From positions 108,120,287-108,184,286 of the forward strand of contig OX457024.1 of assembly GCA_949752745.1 (NCBI GenBank): a stretch of 64,000 bases of DNA, written 5' to 3'. The stretch comes from Protula sp. h YS-2021 (taxonomy: Eukaryota > Annelida > Polychaeta > Sabellida > Serpulidae). The notes under the pieces were generated by a model. The model was not told the origin of the DNA. It saw nothing but the letters and a program-made list of their open reading frames with translations, and searched no databases. Below are positions 9,310-25,061 of this stretch, piece after piece. The translations under genes were made by a program, and so were the position numbers. Within the stretch, counting starts at the first letter, position 1; each line of letters starts with the position of its first letter.

Positions 9310-10679
9310 TTTGTCACATAACTTAACGATCAATGTAAACCATCGGGTTGCCTTATTACTTCTAAATTACAGATAAAGGCGTTATCATATAACAGCTGAC
9401 CTCTGATGAGATCAATCTGGTATGCAAAAACACAGAGCGGATGGATTTTTTTTTTAAAAAGTAGTTTCTCACTTTTATAAGTACCATTGTCGCGGAATCC
9501 CCAGTGGGTCTGCGGAGTGTTACACACAACAGATCAAAGCGCCGGGGTTGTGTTCAGGGAAATACGAGCTCCACTTTCACCAATATGAGCTGTCAGAGTT
9601 ACATTCTTTTTGCCCAAGGGAATCCTCAGATCCCTAAACAAAACAGGAGAGTAATTGTGGCCAATCCTGTTTTATTTGTATTGCTAAAGGTCTTTCTATT
9701 CCTTGACAAAACTTTGTTCATTCTGAAGTGAATCCTCGCGTTGCAAAGGATTGTGGGAAATCATTTCGTTACCAAATTGCCTTCTTGAACTGCAGATCTA
9801 TTCATTTAAAGTGTATACCTGGAAAATGTAAATAAAAACACCTCATACTGTTCAAACAGAAGTTAAAAAACTATTGAATATAATGAAGATTTGTTGCCAA
9901 AGTAGTTTGTAAAAATATTGTGAGAGCGGGTCTGTTGTCAGGATTACAGCAATGTTAGAAACCCAAAGCCAGACTTTAATCTTGCTACTAAAAAAAATTG
10001 AGTTTTTTCACAAGTTTATACACAATGAAGAATCTTTATGACAGATGTCGTCTGCTAAATATATCCATAAAACATCGATTTATCGATAAGATCTATAGCT
10101 TGAAAATAGCAAATAGTGTGGATGAGTCCAACAGATGTACATTTTCCATGGTTTTTTAAGCCCCTGATGCTTGTTCAATAAAATATTCGATTAAAAATTG
10201 ACAATATCATTTCGCTGTCTGCGACTTTAACATCTCAATATCTCGATAATATTTGCGACTTTAATGTCAATTATTTGGCGGTTTTTTATTCAATGTTTTT
10301 TTTTAAATGTTATAATACAATTTGACAAATTATCAATAGTTATTTTGAAAACATGGAACAAAAGGATTTCAGTAAGCAGCGCAAGGTTCTAAGTGGAGTA
10401 TTTTCTGTCATCTGTAATCCTCAATGAAAAAAAAAAGATTGCGCTATGAATTGATCTATTGATTTTTACCACATGAAGGTTATGCGGCCGGACTATTGGT
10501 TTTCAATCTATCGGGGGAGGATGGGGGGGGGGGGGGCGGAGGGGGAGGTGATGGTTGGTTAGGATGGCCGAAGGCGTTGCGCGTTATATCATTAAAGCAT
10601 GGAGTCACAGGATGGGGCGTCTGCTCAAAGGGGGTGGTACTGGCTTTGTAATAAAAGGGGCAACACGGTGTTTTCGTGC

Positions 10680-11155
10680 TTGGTGGTAGTCATGGGTCAC
10701 AAGTACCACAGCTTGGGGGCCTTCATGGGGGTCACAAGTGTCACGGCTTGGGGTATTCATGGAATCATAACTGTCACAAGTATTAACGAGTCACAAGTGT
10801 CACAGTTTGGGGGTATCCATGGGGTCACAAGTATCACAGTTTGGAGATATTCATGGGGTCACAAGTGTCACAGCTTGGGATATTCATGAGGTCACAAGTA
10901 CCACACATTGGGAATATTCATGGGATCACAACTGACACAAGTATAATAAGTCACAAATGTCACAGTTTGGGGGCAGCCATGGGGTCACAAGTACCATAGT
11001 CCGAGAGTATTCATGGGGTCACAAGTAACACGGTTTGGGGATATTCATGGGGCCACAAGTCACAGCTTGGGGGTATTCATGGGGTCACAAGTACCACAGA
11101 TTAGGAATATTCACGGAGTCACAACTGTCACAGCTTGGGGATATTCATGGGACCA
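10680..11155 (+). repeat. About 34-bp minisatellite
   Basis: Degenerate tandem units built on TATTCATGGGGTCACAAGTG plus TCACAGCTTGGGG, roughly 12-14 copies with length variation. Open frames across it are repeat artefacts. Confidence 0.8.
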
Positions 11156-11161
11156 AATAAT

Positions 11162-11276
11162 GTATACTACTACTACTACTACTACTACTACTGCTACTAC
11201 TGCTACTACTACTATTACTACTATTACTTCTACTACTACTACTAATACTAATAATAATAATAATAATAATAATAAC
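11162..11276 (+). repeat. (TAC)n and (AAT)n trinucleotide repeats
   Basis: ACT/TAC repeats with interruptions, then TAATAATAAT. It directly follows the 34-bp minisatellite. Confidence 0.9.
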
Positions 11277-11789
11277 GTAATGTATATTTCTGGCTATATA
11301 TGGTAATATATTCATTGAGTCGATTCTATGTTTTTTATTGTTTTATTGTTTATTTATTGTTATCATATGGCAACTGCACTGACAAACATGTGGTGAACAT
11401 ATGGTAACATCATGTGGGTAACATGTAGTGGGGGGTTTCTGGGTAACAAGCCCTTCTCCCTCCCTCCACGTCCCCGTACATTTGACAGAAGAGACTGTTG
11501 AACTTCATGTTTTCAAGAAAAAAGGTTTGAGTGGTAAATTCGCTACTTCGGGTGTTCCTTTTTAAGTTAACCCCCCTCCCTCCCCCCTCCCTCCCCCATC
11601 CCCCCTCATCCTTGCCCTTGACCATAACCTGTCTCCTCCACTCATATGGGCTCATCATTCGAAATCCAAATATGTATAACAAAGTACTATAAAAACCACT
11701 TAGCGTTTCATTTAAAATATTGCTTTGAACGTATTAGTATAAAGTGCACCATGGCCTATTTAAAGTAAACAACCTTTACAAACATTCCG

Positions 11790-14387
<2,598 letters not shown>

Positions 14388-15061
14388 TGCTGTACTAAAT
14401 ATAGAACTCAGACTTTAAGAAGCCAACAAAATCGACTGAAAAAAAAACTCTTAACGAAATTCAGAAAGCGAAACATAATCCATGTTGCTGAATTTTTTTC
14501 TATTGGTCTCGAGTTCCACTTTTGAGATTATTCACGGCGAATATTACCATTTGAAAAAAAAGGGCCAACAATTTTGGTTTCAAATTCAAATCGAAGTAGC
14601 TCCTATTTAGGTCATGCTTGTGTGTGCGCCACAAGAATGTCCCGAATCGGTGTTTCTACACGGGGCATTGTATGGCAATGCATAAGTAAACAAACTGTTA
14701 TTTATGGGCCCGTTTTTATTTCTACAATTTACATAGTGGCAGTTATTCCGTCTATTTAACCCCGGGGCTAAATAATATAGACTTTGGAGATTCAGCCATG
14801 GATTAAAAAGTATATGAAAGCTTTATAGCTGTGATTGTTTAGCGTCGTCAGTATCTATATACAGAATCACCCATTAGCACGGGATGCCCTTTTTCACTGG
14901 TCAAACATTATATTGTTGTTTGTTTGCCTAGTCGTAATTGAGCACACCCAGTAAATAATGCCACGTTTCAGTTAGTCTGGGTAAACGTGGCTGGAAGTTA
15001 TGGACGCTACTGTGTCGTTGGCCATACGTTATATAAATACGTCATCTGCATTAGATATTCC
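14388..15061. other. Upstream region of the MGCC gene; no gene seen
   Basis: Likely promoter side of the minus-strand MGCC gene. At about 14945 the words ACACCCAGTAAATAATGCC resemble the end of the transposon at 15062, so a further truncated copy may be present. Confidence 0.4.
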
Positions 15062-18000
15062 CCAGTAAACATTGCCGTGTTGTGTCAACGGTCGATAGAC
15101 GTCATACCCGGCCTCGGTGTTTGATTGATTACAAAAGTTCAAGGACGTCCACCTAGCGACGTTGAACAGACGTCGATTATCCCACGTTTAATGAAAGTTG
15201 TAAAAATGCTGTAAATGCTGTAAATCGACATTATACAGACGTCAGGAGAACTACATCGTTAAGACGTTAGGAAAGCGACATTGTGCAGACGTCAGGAGAA
15301 CGAAATTGTACAGACGTCAGGAGAACGACATTGTACAGACGTCAGGAGAACGACATTGTATAGACGTCAGGAGAGCGACATTGTACAGACGTCAGGAGAA
15401 CGACATTGTACAGACGTCAGGAGAACGACATTGTAGAGGCGTCAGGAGAACGATATTGTACAGACGTCAGGAGAACGACATTGTACAGACGTCAGGAGAG
15501 CGACATTGTACAGACGTCAGGAGAACGACATTGTACAGGCGTCAGGAGAACGAAATTGTACAGACGTCAGGAGAACGACATTGTACAGACATCAGGAGAA
15601 CGACATTGTACAGACGTCAGGAGAACGACATTGTACAGACGTCAGGAGAACGACATTGTATAGAAGTCAGGAGAGCGACTTTGTACAGACGTCAGGAGAA
15701 CGACATTGTACAGACGTCAGGAGAACGACATTGTACAGGCGTCAGGAGAACGACGTTGTACAGACGTCAGGAGAACGACATTGTACAGACGTCAGGAGAG
15801 AGACATTGTACAGACGTCAGGAGAACGACATTGTACAGGCGTCAGGAGAACGAAATTGTACAGACGTCAGGAGAGGGACATTGCACAGACGTCAGGAGAA
15901 CGACATTGTAGAGACGTCAGGAGAAGGACATTGTACAGACGTCAGAAGAACGACATTGTACAGACGTCAGGGGAACGACATTGTACAGACGTCAGGAGAG
16001 GGACATTGCACAGACGTCAGGAGAACGACATTGTACAGGCGTCAGGAGAACGACATTGCACAGACGTCAGGAGAACGACATTGTACAGACGTCAGGAGAA
16101 CGACATTAGTCAGACGTCAGGAGAACGACATTGTACAGACGTCAGGAGAGCGACATTGTACAGACGTCAGGAGAGGGACACTGTACAGGCGTCAGCAGAA
16201 CGAAATTGTACAGACGTCAGGAGAACGACATTGTACAGACGTCAGGAGAACGTCATTGTACAGACGTCAGGAGAACGACATTGTACAGACGTCAGGAGAA
16301 CGACATTGTTGAGACGTCAGGAGAACGACATTGTACAGACGTGAGGAGAACGACATTGTACAGGCGTCAGGATAACGACATTGCACAGACGTCAGGAGAA
16401 CGACATTGTACAGACGTCAGGAGAACGACATTGTACAGACGTCAGGAGAGCGACATTGTACAGGCGTCAGGAGAACGAGATTGTACAGACGTCAGGAGAA
16501 CGACATTGTACAGACGTCAGGAGAGCGACATAGTACAGGCGTCAGGCGAACGACATTGTACAGATGTCAGGATAGCGACATTGTACAGACGTCAGGAGAA
16601 CGACATTGTACAGACGTCAGGAGGACGACATTGTACAGGCGTCAGGAGAACGAGATTGTACAGACGTCAGGAGAGCGACATTGTACAGACGTCATTAGAG
16701 CGACATTGTACAGACGTCATTAGAGCGACATTGTACAGATATCAGAAGAACCATATTGTACACACATCAGGAGAACGACATTGTACAGACGTCAGGAGAA
16801 CGACATTGCGCAGACGTCAGGAGAAAGACATTATACAGACGTCAGGAGAACGACATTGTAGAGACGTCAGGAGAAGGACATTGTAGAGACGTCAGGATAA
16901 CGACATTGTACAGACGTCACTAGAGGTTCATTGTACAGACGTCAGGAGAACGACATTGTAGAGACGTCAGGAGAACGACATTCTAGAGACGTCAGGAGAA
17001 CGACATCGTCAAGACGACAGGAGAAAGACATTGTAGAGACGTCAGGAGAACGACATTGTAGAGACGTCAGGGGAACGACATTGTAGACAGGTCAGGAAAA
17101 CGACATTGTACAGACGTCAGGAGAACGACATTGTACAGACGTCAGGAGAACGACATTGTACAGACGTCAGGAGAATGACATTGTACAGACGTCAGGAGAA
17201 CGACATTGTACAGACGTCAGGAGAACGACATTGTACAGGCGTCAGAAGAACGACATTGTACAGACGTCAGGAGAGCGACATTGTACAGACGTCATTAGAG
17301 CGACATTGTACAGATATCAGAAGAGCCACATTGTACAGACGTCAGGAGAACGACATTGTACAGACGTCAGGAGAGGGACATTGTACAGACGTCAGGAGAA
17401 CGACATTCCACAGACGTCAGAAGAGCGACATTGCACAGACGTCAGGTGATAAACATTGCACAGGCGTCAGGAGAGGGACATTGTACAGACGTCAGGAGAA
17501 CGAAATTGTACAGACGTCAGGAGAGCGACATTGTACAGACGTCATTAGAGCGACATTGTACAGATATCAGAAGAACCACATTGTACAGACGTCAGGTGAA
17601 CGACATTGCACAGACGTCAGGAGAGCGACATTGTACAGACGTCAGGTGATAAACATTGCACAGGCGTCAGGAGAGGGACATTGTACAGACGTCAGGAGAA
17701 CGACATTGTACAGACGTCAGGAGAACGACATTGTACAGACGTCAGGAGAGGGACATTGTACAGGCGTCAGAAGAACGACATTGTAGAGACGTCAGGAGAG
17801 CGACATTGTACAGACGTCAGGAGAACGACATTGTACAGACGTCAGGGGAACGACATTGTACAGACGTCAGGAGAACGACATTGTACAGACGTCAGGAGAG
17901 CGACATTGTACAGACGTCAGGAGAGGGACATTGTACAGACGTCAGGAGAGGGACATTGCACAGACGTCATTGAAATATTTGTGTGGTGATAATGATAAGG

Positions 18001-18500
18001 TGTCGTGAAAGTTCCATTCCTCTTGCATGATCTAGTTAGACAGCGTATGCATAAGGTCATTTATCAAGTGAAACTTTTCAAAATTAGGCTGAAAAAAAAA
18101 AACGTATGCGTTCCGGGTATTCGAATACTTATGTATTTTACGCCATTTTCGAAGCGAGCTGTCATGGCTTCCATTTCCGTGAGCCGTAATATAATAAGTG
18201 AGGTTCTTGCCTGTATGTGATCACGGCGCCGATACAATGTCGAGTTCTATCTAAGGAGTTATGATTAGACGTTCGAGAACGTTGGGGTTTGGTTGCGAAC
18301 AAAAACCTAAATCTAAGCAACGTTATTTATCCAGCGTCAATTCAAAGTTGTGTCAAATACATTGTTAGACATTGATTTGTGGTCGCGACAAAATATAGCC
18401 AAATTATATCTAGATTCACTGTTGCTATTTTGGTCGGATCGACGTCGCAACCTCTAATCGACGTTAGATCGACGTTGGAATGTTAAATGTGCAGTGTGAG
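15062..18500. mobile_element. Non-autonomous DNA transposon, long copy (copy 2), with internal satellite
   Basis: The left end CCAGTAAACATTGCCG matches the terminal motif of copy 1 (2329-3067). The right part (18270-18490) shares TTTGGTTGCGA, AAGTTGTGTCAAA and paired ATCGACGTT words with copy 1 (2880-3055). Between them lies the 25-bp array. No transposase was found. The right end is diverged (TGTGCAGTGTGAGC where copy 1 has TGTTTACTGGGTGTGAG). Confidence 0.6.
15227..17972 (+). repeat. 25-bp satellite array, about 110 units
   Basis: Tandem units containing ACAGACGTCAGGAGAACGAC followed by ATTGT. The period of 25 is very regular from end to end. Frequent variants are GGCGTC for GACGTC, GAGCGAC or GAGGGAC for GAACGAC, and GAAATTG for GACATTG. 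Because 25 is not a multiple of 3, each frame repeats every 75 bp, giving a 25-residue pseudo-protein repeat with almost no stops. The AGACGTCA word differs from the CRE palindrome TGACGTCA at one base. Confidence 0.95.
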
Positions 18501-19226
18501 CATATGTCGGTCCTTCGATGCAATCGTTCAACATTCATGCGCAACCAAAATTCCCGATGACTTTTCCAAAGTCTATCCAGTGTCTATCTAACGTATTTCC
18601 AACGCCTTTACAACGCCGCATGACCCCTGAATAATCCGTTCCTTAAGTCCTTAACGATATCACCGGCTACTTTTGATGTACCGCAATTGCGAAGGAATCA
18701 GTTTCGTTGTGCTCAGACTATCCAGCACACTTGGTTCGTGTTTTTATTTATTTATTTATTAATTTCTGCTCCACGGTTTTCACAATTCCCTTCCGAAGAC
18801 ATTTAAAACAGTCTCTTTTTCCAACTTTGCTCGTCACGCAGGAAAGGAAAAAATAGTTTTTACCTGATTTGTTGTCAGCGCTTTCAAGTTCTGTGTTCTA
18901 TGTCATAGAACACAACATGGTCAAGACGGAATTTCAGGGATGTCCCGAAGTCAAAAGCAAATAGCCAATTCTCAGTTTTCACAGAGGGAGGTATTTCCCT
19001 GTACTTATCTCTTGACCACGTTGTACTTGTTTTATTTTATGGCTTCGATTTCCTTTTTGCAGTTTAAATCCCATTTTGAAGTCAATTTAAATTGCACTAT
19101 TTGGTTTTGGAAAGCACATCACGATAATACCCCGTGAGAAGCAGTTAACGTCCATTACATTCAAGTGCTCCTTTTGGCTATAAGCTCTTGCTTTGAACGG
19201 TGTGTCCAGAGTAATGTAATGTCAAA

Positions 19227-19314
<88 letters not shown>

Positions 19315-20512
19315 GGCGTAGCCACGTTTTTACAACTGGGGGGGGGGGGGGCAAACTTTCGTAACGGAGGGGGTAGGGAGCGAAGGATACTGTGCCCCCA
19401 CTCTAAAAAGTGGGCGGGGGTGGGGGACTGAGGCCCCCTGCCCCCCGGTGGCTACGCCTATGAAAAACATTCCTGTTATTCATTCAGTTTAATATCTGTG
19501 TAAATGAAATTAAGAGAATCAATAAAATTAAAATTAAAAGAGTTAATAAAGCTACAGACATCCGAAAATGTGAAATGGGCCGGACGCGCCTAGAACAGGA
19601 ATGGTACGAAAATGCAAGCCAAATATTCGCCAAACTTCAAAATATAGGCCAAACTTTAAAATATCGATTCAATGTTAACAACATTCGTATGTGGTTGTTA
19701 TAAAAACATGAAATTCATTTCTTTACGTAACGACGATCTAGCCGTATATAATGAAAGACCATTATGAGAGGCCACTGGCATTGCTAGAGTTGATATAATG
19801 TTCCCCTGATCGACAACTTAAAAGAACACTTCAAGCTCGAAGGAGTGCGTTGTGGAAAGCCTCGGAAGTGAAGGCTTTACTCATGAATCACTTTCTTTAT
19901 TGTGTCTACTTTAAAACAAGTTTATTGACTTTTTAAAATGTTAAAACAAAGAAACTTTTCATTAAATTTACACTTTCCTAAAGTTATTTTCTTTCATTTT
20001 GTTTCGAGATTCAATACTTATATATCAACCATAACCGCAGAATGGCATTGTAGTGACCTCTCGAGGACATTGTGAATACCTCTTGATTTAATATAATCCA
20101 TAGACTGTATAGAATTTTGTGCATGAAATATGTAAGTTACAAAGTAATTAAGAAAGTGTCAAAATACAGCCAAAACTCTGTCTTGAAGAGCACCCTTGAG
20201 CAGAGAACACAGAGAGCAAGAAGACCTCATTAAGGTCTGATTTACGCCAGAATCACGGGAGGTGACCACCCCACAAGTCGGAACAATTTAGTATTTTCGT
20301 CAGAATCCCGGGATCGGATAAGCCCGTAAATCGATAAATCGAACGAAAAGACCATGGGGTCAGTTCCAAATATCTCAATTTGAGTTCCACAAATAGGAGT
20401 AGCCACAGAACAGAGCTCAGGTCACAGAACAGAGCACGCATATGATGAATGAACAACGGTCTATGATTTCCAAGCACGCTACTCATGAAAAAATGGAACA
20501 TACTTACGTTAC
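18501..20512. other. Intergenic, no gene seen
   Basis: Contains a TA microsatellite (19229-19307) followed by a G-rich stretch (19338-19450), and otherwise AT-rich unique sequence. Short open frames are not supported by splice sites or recognisable domains. Confidence 0.5.
19229..19307. repeat. (TA)n microsatellite
   Basis: About 39 uninterrupted AT dinucleotides. Confidence 0.95.
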
Positions 20513-20864
20513 CGGTGTGTGGCGGCAATGTGACTTCCTTCAGCATATGCTTACATTACCGGTGTGTGTTGGCAGTGTGACCTTCTTCAGCATATGCTTA
20601 CGTTACCGGTGTGTTGTGGCAATGTGACTTCCTTCAGCATACTCTTACGTTACCGATGTGTGGTGGCAATGTGATTTCCTTCAGCATACGCTTACGTTAC
20701 CGGTGTGTGGCGGCAATGTGACTTTCTTCAGCATATGCTTACGTTACTAGTGTCTGGTAGTAGTGTTCGGTTCTTCAGCATATACTTATATTGCTGTTAT
20801 CTGGTGGTAGTGTTCGGTTCTTCAGCATATACTTATATTACTGTTATCTGGTGGTAGTGTTCCA
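20513..20864 (+). repeat. 47-bp minisatellite, about 7.5 copies
   Basis: Units contain TTACGTTACCGGTGTGTGGC and CTTCCTTCAGCATATGC, with 47-bp spacing between the first copies. The last two copies (from about 20765) form a diverged subfamily with ATCTGGTGGTAGTGTTC. Confidence 0.85.
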
Positions 20865-21400
20865 TCTTTGCTAAACAACATTGGCAAAACATGAAAACAG
20901 TACAGACTTTTATACAGTTGAGATTGTTTGGAATAATTTAAAAGTCCCTATTTAACTTTATGCTATGAATAAACAACGATCTGATTAATATATGACTGTG
21001 AAATATAGTTCCATGGTTGAGATTTCAGTTTGTCTGCTATATGTAATTGAGGCATTGGTGCAACATATTCTGTTTTCACTAAGCAGTGGATAATTGTGGG
21101 GACTGCAATTTCTAAAAACACTTCATATTTATAAAACAGTCGTAACAAATGTGCAAACTCTACAGAATGGTTTGTGGGATGTAGTACACATCTGCATGAG
21201 CAATACCAATGCGCTTGCGCCCTCCAAGGTGTACCTCAGGTTGTTTATTGCATTAAATGAGAATGGTTGATTCGCTTTGTTTACTCATATAATTAAGCAG
21301 AGTTTTTCTTTCTTTTTTCTGTGATCAAGCCACCACGTCAGCCAGGGTGTTTAGACACACAAATTGTTGAAGCATAATGATTTGTTTTTATGTCTATAAT
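20865..21400. other. Intergenic, no gene seen
   Basis: AT-rich sequence downstream (minus strand) of the broken DUF288 paralogue. Nothing recognisable. Confidence 0.45.
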
Positions 21401-22691
21401 CTAATGTTCAATCAAATAATGCATATCCTTGCTGGGATGCCTATCCAGATATGGCATGAAGCACACTGAACTGCGGCGTAGTTGGCTGATTTTGCCTAGA
21501 AACAAAACAGCATCATACTCTACAAACAGATAACCTTTTACTCTATATTGCATCCCAATAGCCTTTGCCAGACATATGCAATTTAAAGATCCAGGTAGCT
21601 AGATGTGCTTTGGTTCTCCCACGTATGATACGAAACTTTTGTTTGTTAAGCCATAGTTGTCATACAAATATTTAAATTGGTTTTTATCGGGCAAACTCGG
21701 TCCACAGTAAAGAATTCGTGGAAAGAAACTGGAGTACTGCAACTCAACATAATCTATTGCGCTATAAACAGGATTGTTATACACCTCTAACAGTAGAACA
21801 TCTTGAAACTGCACCCAAGGGTTCGGCAAGATATTGGTGACGTTCAGACTTCCCTGCGCTATCGAGGCTAGTATACGTTTCTTTGCAAAGTTCCGCCAGA
21901 TCCAATGCTTTGTAATATACAGTTTCGTCATCACACACTGTACTGTTTTGATCGATAACATTTCTTATGTTGTCATTTAAACGACATTCAACGCGGTTTA
22001 AGTCATCGATGTAATGTTTAACAGCCTGAATTGTTGATTGATTTACTTTCTGATACTCTTTTAGAAAAGTAAGTAGCGAAAAAATACAATTTTCAGCGTT
22101 TTGATTGAGACAGTTCCACTTGTTGACGCTTTCCATCCACTCCTTAATATCATCGACTGTCAGCAACAAGGGATCTGTAGTTCTGTGAGCGTTTCCTAAA
22201 ATTATTTTAATATTGCTTCCTTGTTGCCAAATCAGTTTCTGTACAAACAGGTTGATTAATGGAATAAGTTCATTTGATGCTTTTAATATTAATTCAAAAC
22301 CAATCACCCACAGATAGTTATAAACAAAAAGGCCATTATCAAAATTTACAAGTGCGTAATTTCCATTTTGTAGAATTACAGGCGGTGATGCATGGTCACA
22401 TCTCACGCCTTTACCAATAGATACATCACTTCTATCTGATGTCTTTTGATAAGTTAATAATGGTTCAGTTTTAACTGCAGGTAAATTATTTTTACACAGT
22501 TTGTATAAATCTTGGCGTGAAGGAAGTTCATTTTGTGTCATGTTGCAGCCAAAGTGTCGCGCCATATCAACAATTTATTGACCCGTGTTTTGTGCTAAAT
22601 TAAGTCTCCGCGCAGGTTCGATGTCTAAGTGGCTTGTCGCAAGAGGTAAATTTAAGTCAGAAGTTGTGACATAAACTGCCTTTGGATGGTA
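21401..22691 (-). pseudogene. Degenerate STELLO/DUF288-family paralogue
   Basis: Minus-strand exon-like block starting after an acceptor (CATTTACAG, ends 22692). It is homologous to the intact gene at 38.5-41.5 kb: SPPVILQNGNYALVNFDNGLF pairs with APMVILPDDTFAPFNSQNTLF, VQKLIWQQGSN with AQKLLWLTGNK, and WMESVNKWNC with YVEFLNKWKC. The second half DVLLLEVYNNPVYSAIDYVE plus FFPRILYCGP pairs with DDILLIISVTSN plus FRNILYC. Breaks are an in-frame TAA at 22575-22577, a frameshift between about 21960 and 21840, and a TAG at 21599-21601, after which similarity goes on (CLAKAIGMQYRVKGYLFVEY) to a TAG at 21401-21403. The N-terminal exons and the DXD motif were not found. A living gene with unusual splicing is less likely than a pseudogene. 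Confidence 0.75.
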
Positions 22692-23172
22692 CTGTAAATG
22701 AAGTATAAATTATACATATATGTAATACATAAGTTGCTTTATATGTAATATATAATTTATTGTATAAATGTGCGAATGATTCAGCGGTTGATATCATGTG
22801 TTCATATATTGCTACTATATGTACTATACAATGAAACAGAACAATCGAAAACAATGCGTACAATATTTTTGTGTTAACAAACTGCATTTAATACTTTTTA
22901 TAAATTTATGAGTCAACGACATTTTATAAATATGGGTTGAATATAATTTACGGAAACGTGCTGTTTGATTATCTATGTTAATCTAAATTACTGTAGTTTA
23001 TATAAGTGAATGGGCATGTTCTTGGCATATACCTACAGGTATAATGTACATCAGGCCCTTGAGACGAGTACTGCGTGGATATTCGCCTTTTGTCTTGCTG
23101 ACAGGTAAATCCCTGAACGTGAGGAAATAGCAGTCTTTTTCTTCAAACCTGAAACTCGTCATCAGTGAAAGA

Positions 23173-23303
<131 letters not shown>

Positions 23304-24055
23304 ACAGAGAATAGCATATGACCCCAGGTTGGTAAGGATGGGTGGGTTACGGAGCAGCAAAAACAGCTATGAAGTTTGGAATCCAAGTTCAGGATGTTGA
23401 ATGTAAAAGTAGTTCTTACCAAATTTACATGTTGGTCAATCATTTTGATTGAAGTCATTGAAGGAGTTACGAACACTAAGCTTGAAGGGGTGGGGATGTG
23501 TGGGTGGAAGGGAAGGAGATGTTACGCGTTTTACCGTTGTAAATCTTATACACGTTGCGAAATGACGATAAGTATATTCCAGTCGTGGATATGTTGATAT
23601 AAGATGTTACACAGATAGCTAATGTTCCGTGAGGCAAGCAGCCATACCTTCTGTCATTCTGATAATAACGCTCGCCCGTCTATTGAACTTACTATATCCT
23701 CTCTTGTACCAGGAAACAACGAAGTCTGTACGGCACGATAACATGACAAACTATTGTTATGCATGACACGGTAGCGTGATAAGGTATTATTCCACATGAC
23801 ATGAATGCATAACAAAGTATTCTTCTTCTTAACATTTGTGACTATTAAATGCAATCAGATGAATACACTAGGATCTATAGATCTGAGCATTAGCTATGTA
23901 TCTGAAAAAGCTAAACAATCGTAGTTTTAATTAAAGCAGTTATTTAATATTTTACAATATTAATGATCTTTGATGACATACAAATTCAGAAGCCACTACA
24001 CGTCACCTGGACGTTTATGTTTGTGCTATACAATAACTACGTTTTATTGGGCAAG

Positions 24056-24088
24056 GATAATGTCTCGAAAATGTTTCGAGACATTATC
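24056..24088. repeat. Perfect 15-bp hairpin
   Basis: GATAATGTCTCGAAA, loop ATG, then its exact reverse complement. Related words recur nearby (ACATTATCTG at 24303, TTTCGAAACATTATCTGG at 24333, CATTATCGCCCAAAAG at 24191), so the hairpin may be the core of a larger inverted element (about 24003-24390). Confidence 0.75.
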
Positions 24089-25061
24089 GAAAAAGCAAGA
24101 AACATTTTCTGATTTCCGAAACATTTTCGAGTGTATTGAGCTTTACATTCAGATAATTTTCCAATAATCCTTTTCTGCGCACCTGCACGCCATTATCGCC
24201 CAAAAGTGACACAGTTTTTGCTTTTCTTACATAGATTCAAAACTGACATACGACAACATAAATCAAAGCCATTAGCTCCCGGCAGCCATTTTTATTTTCG
24301 ATACATTATCTGAAGTGTTTTATTGGGACAATTTCGAAACATTATCTGGATTTATTATGTTTTTCAGATACGTCCATAAAACGTAGGCAATAAGCAGATG
24401 CTGCCACTGACAACTACCAGTCCACGGAAGATTTCCTTTATCTTTATTGCCAACCTAAAAATTGATTATTATGACTAACATTGCTTGATTAAGGAGTCCC
24501 TCTAGGAATGTTTGTTATCTTCCTGCTGTACATCGAATTTCACTGTTTGTAGTATCCTGTTTAGATCTGTCACTCTTAGGAGAGATGACATTGTTGTTTT
24601 AAATGTAACAATAGCGTTATGCTGTAGATGCTATTAACTGTAATCTTGTAATTTCGTTAAAAATGACAAACCACTGTCAAGAATATGAATATAAATATAA
24701 ATATATAACAATATAAATCTCGAAAGAAATTCCCTCAAATGGATAAAAAACGGTCGTATCTGGAAGGACGTTGTGTAATTCTTTTAATGCAGTGGCCATG
24801 GAGGGTTAGTTCTCAACGAGGTGTAAATTGTCAATGATCGGTCGACAGATGTCAGTATTATAGAGGAGTTTGTCACAGTTAAAACTTGTGTAAAATGGTT
24901 AATGTCGCAACTAAATGAAAATACATGCATTCAAGCGGAACCTAAAGTATTTGATGTTCGTTAAAGGTAGTACACATCCAGCTTATAGGTTACGTTTACA
25001 TATGTTTCATTGCTAAATCACAAAAAGTAGGATAAAAGCGTTAAAGTTAAAGTTAAAGGAT

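Larger units (their letters stand above)
8690..10679. other. Intergenic, no gene seen
   Basis: G-rich tracts (about 8935-8985, 9135-9160 and 10514-10545), a perfect palindrome at 9042 and a pair of direct repeats at 9238, listed separately. No coding frame or RNA gene was recognised. Confidence 0.5.

Noticed and set aside
15227..17972. CRISPR-like array
   Set aside because: Units are head-to-tail with no unique spacers, and the genome is eukaryotic. The same applies to the 70-bp array at 33557.
15306..17989. Long overlapping open frames of a 25-residue repeat (YRRQENDIVQTSGERHCTDV)
   Set aside because: They arise because a 25-bp unit without stops rotates through all three frames; there is no start context, splice site or domain.
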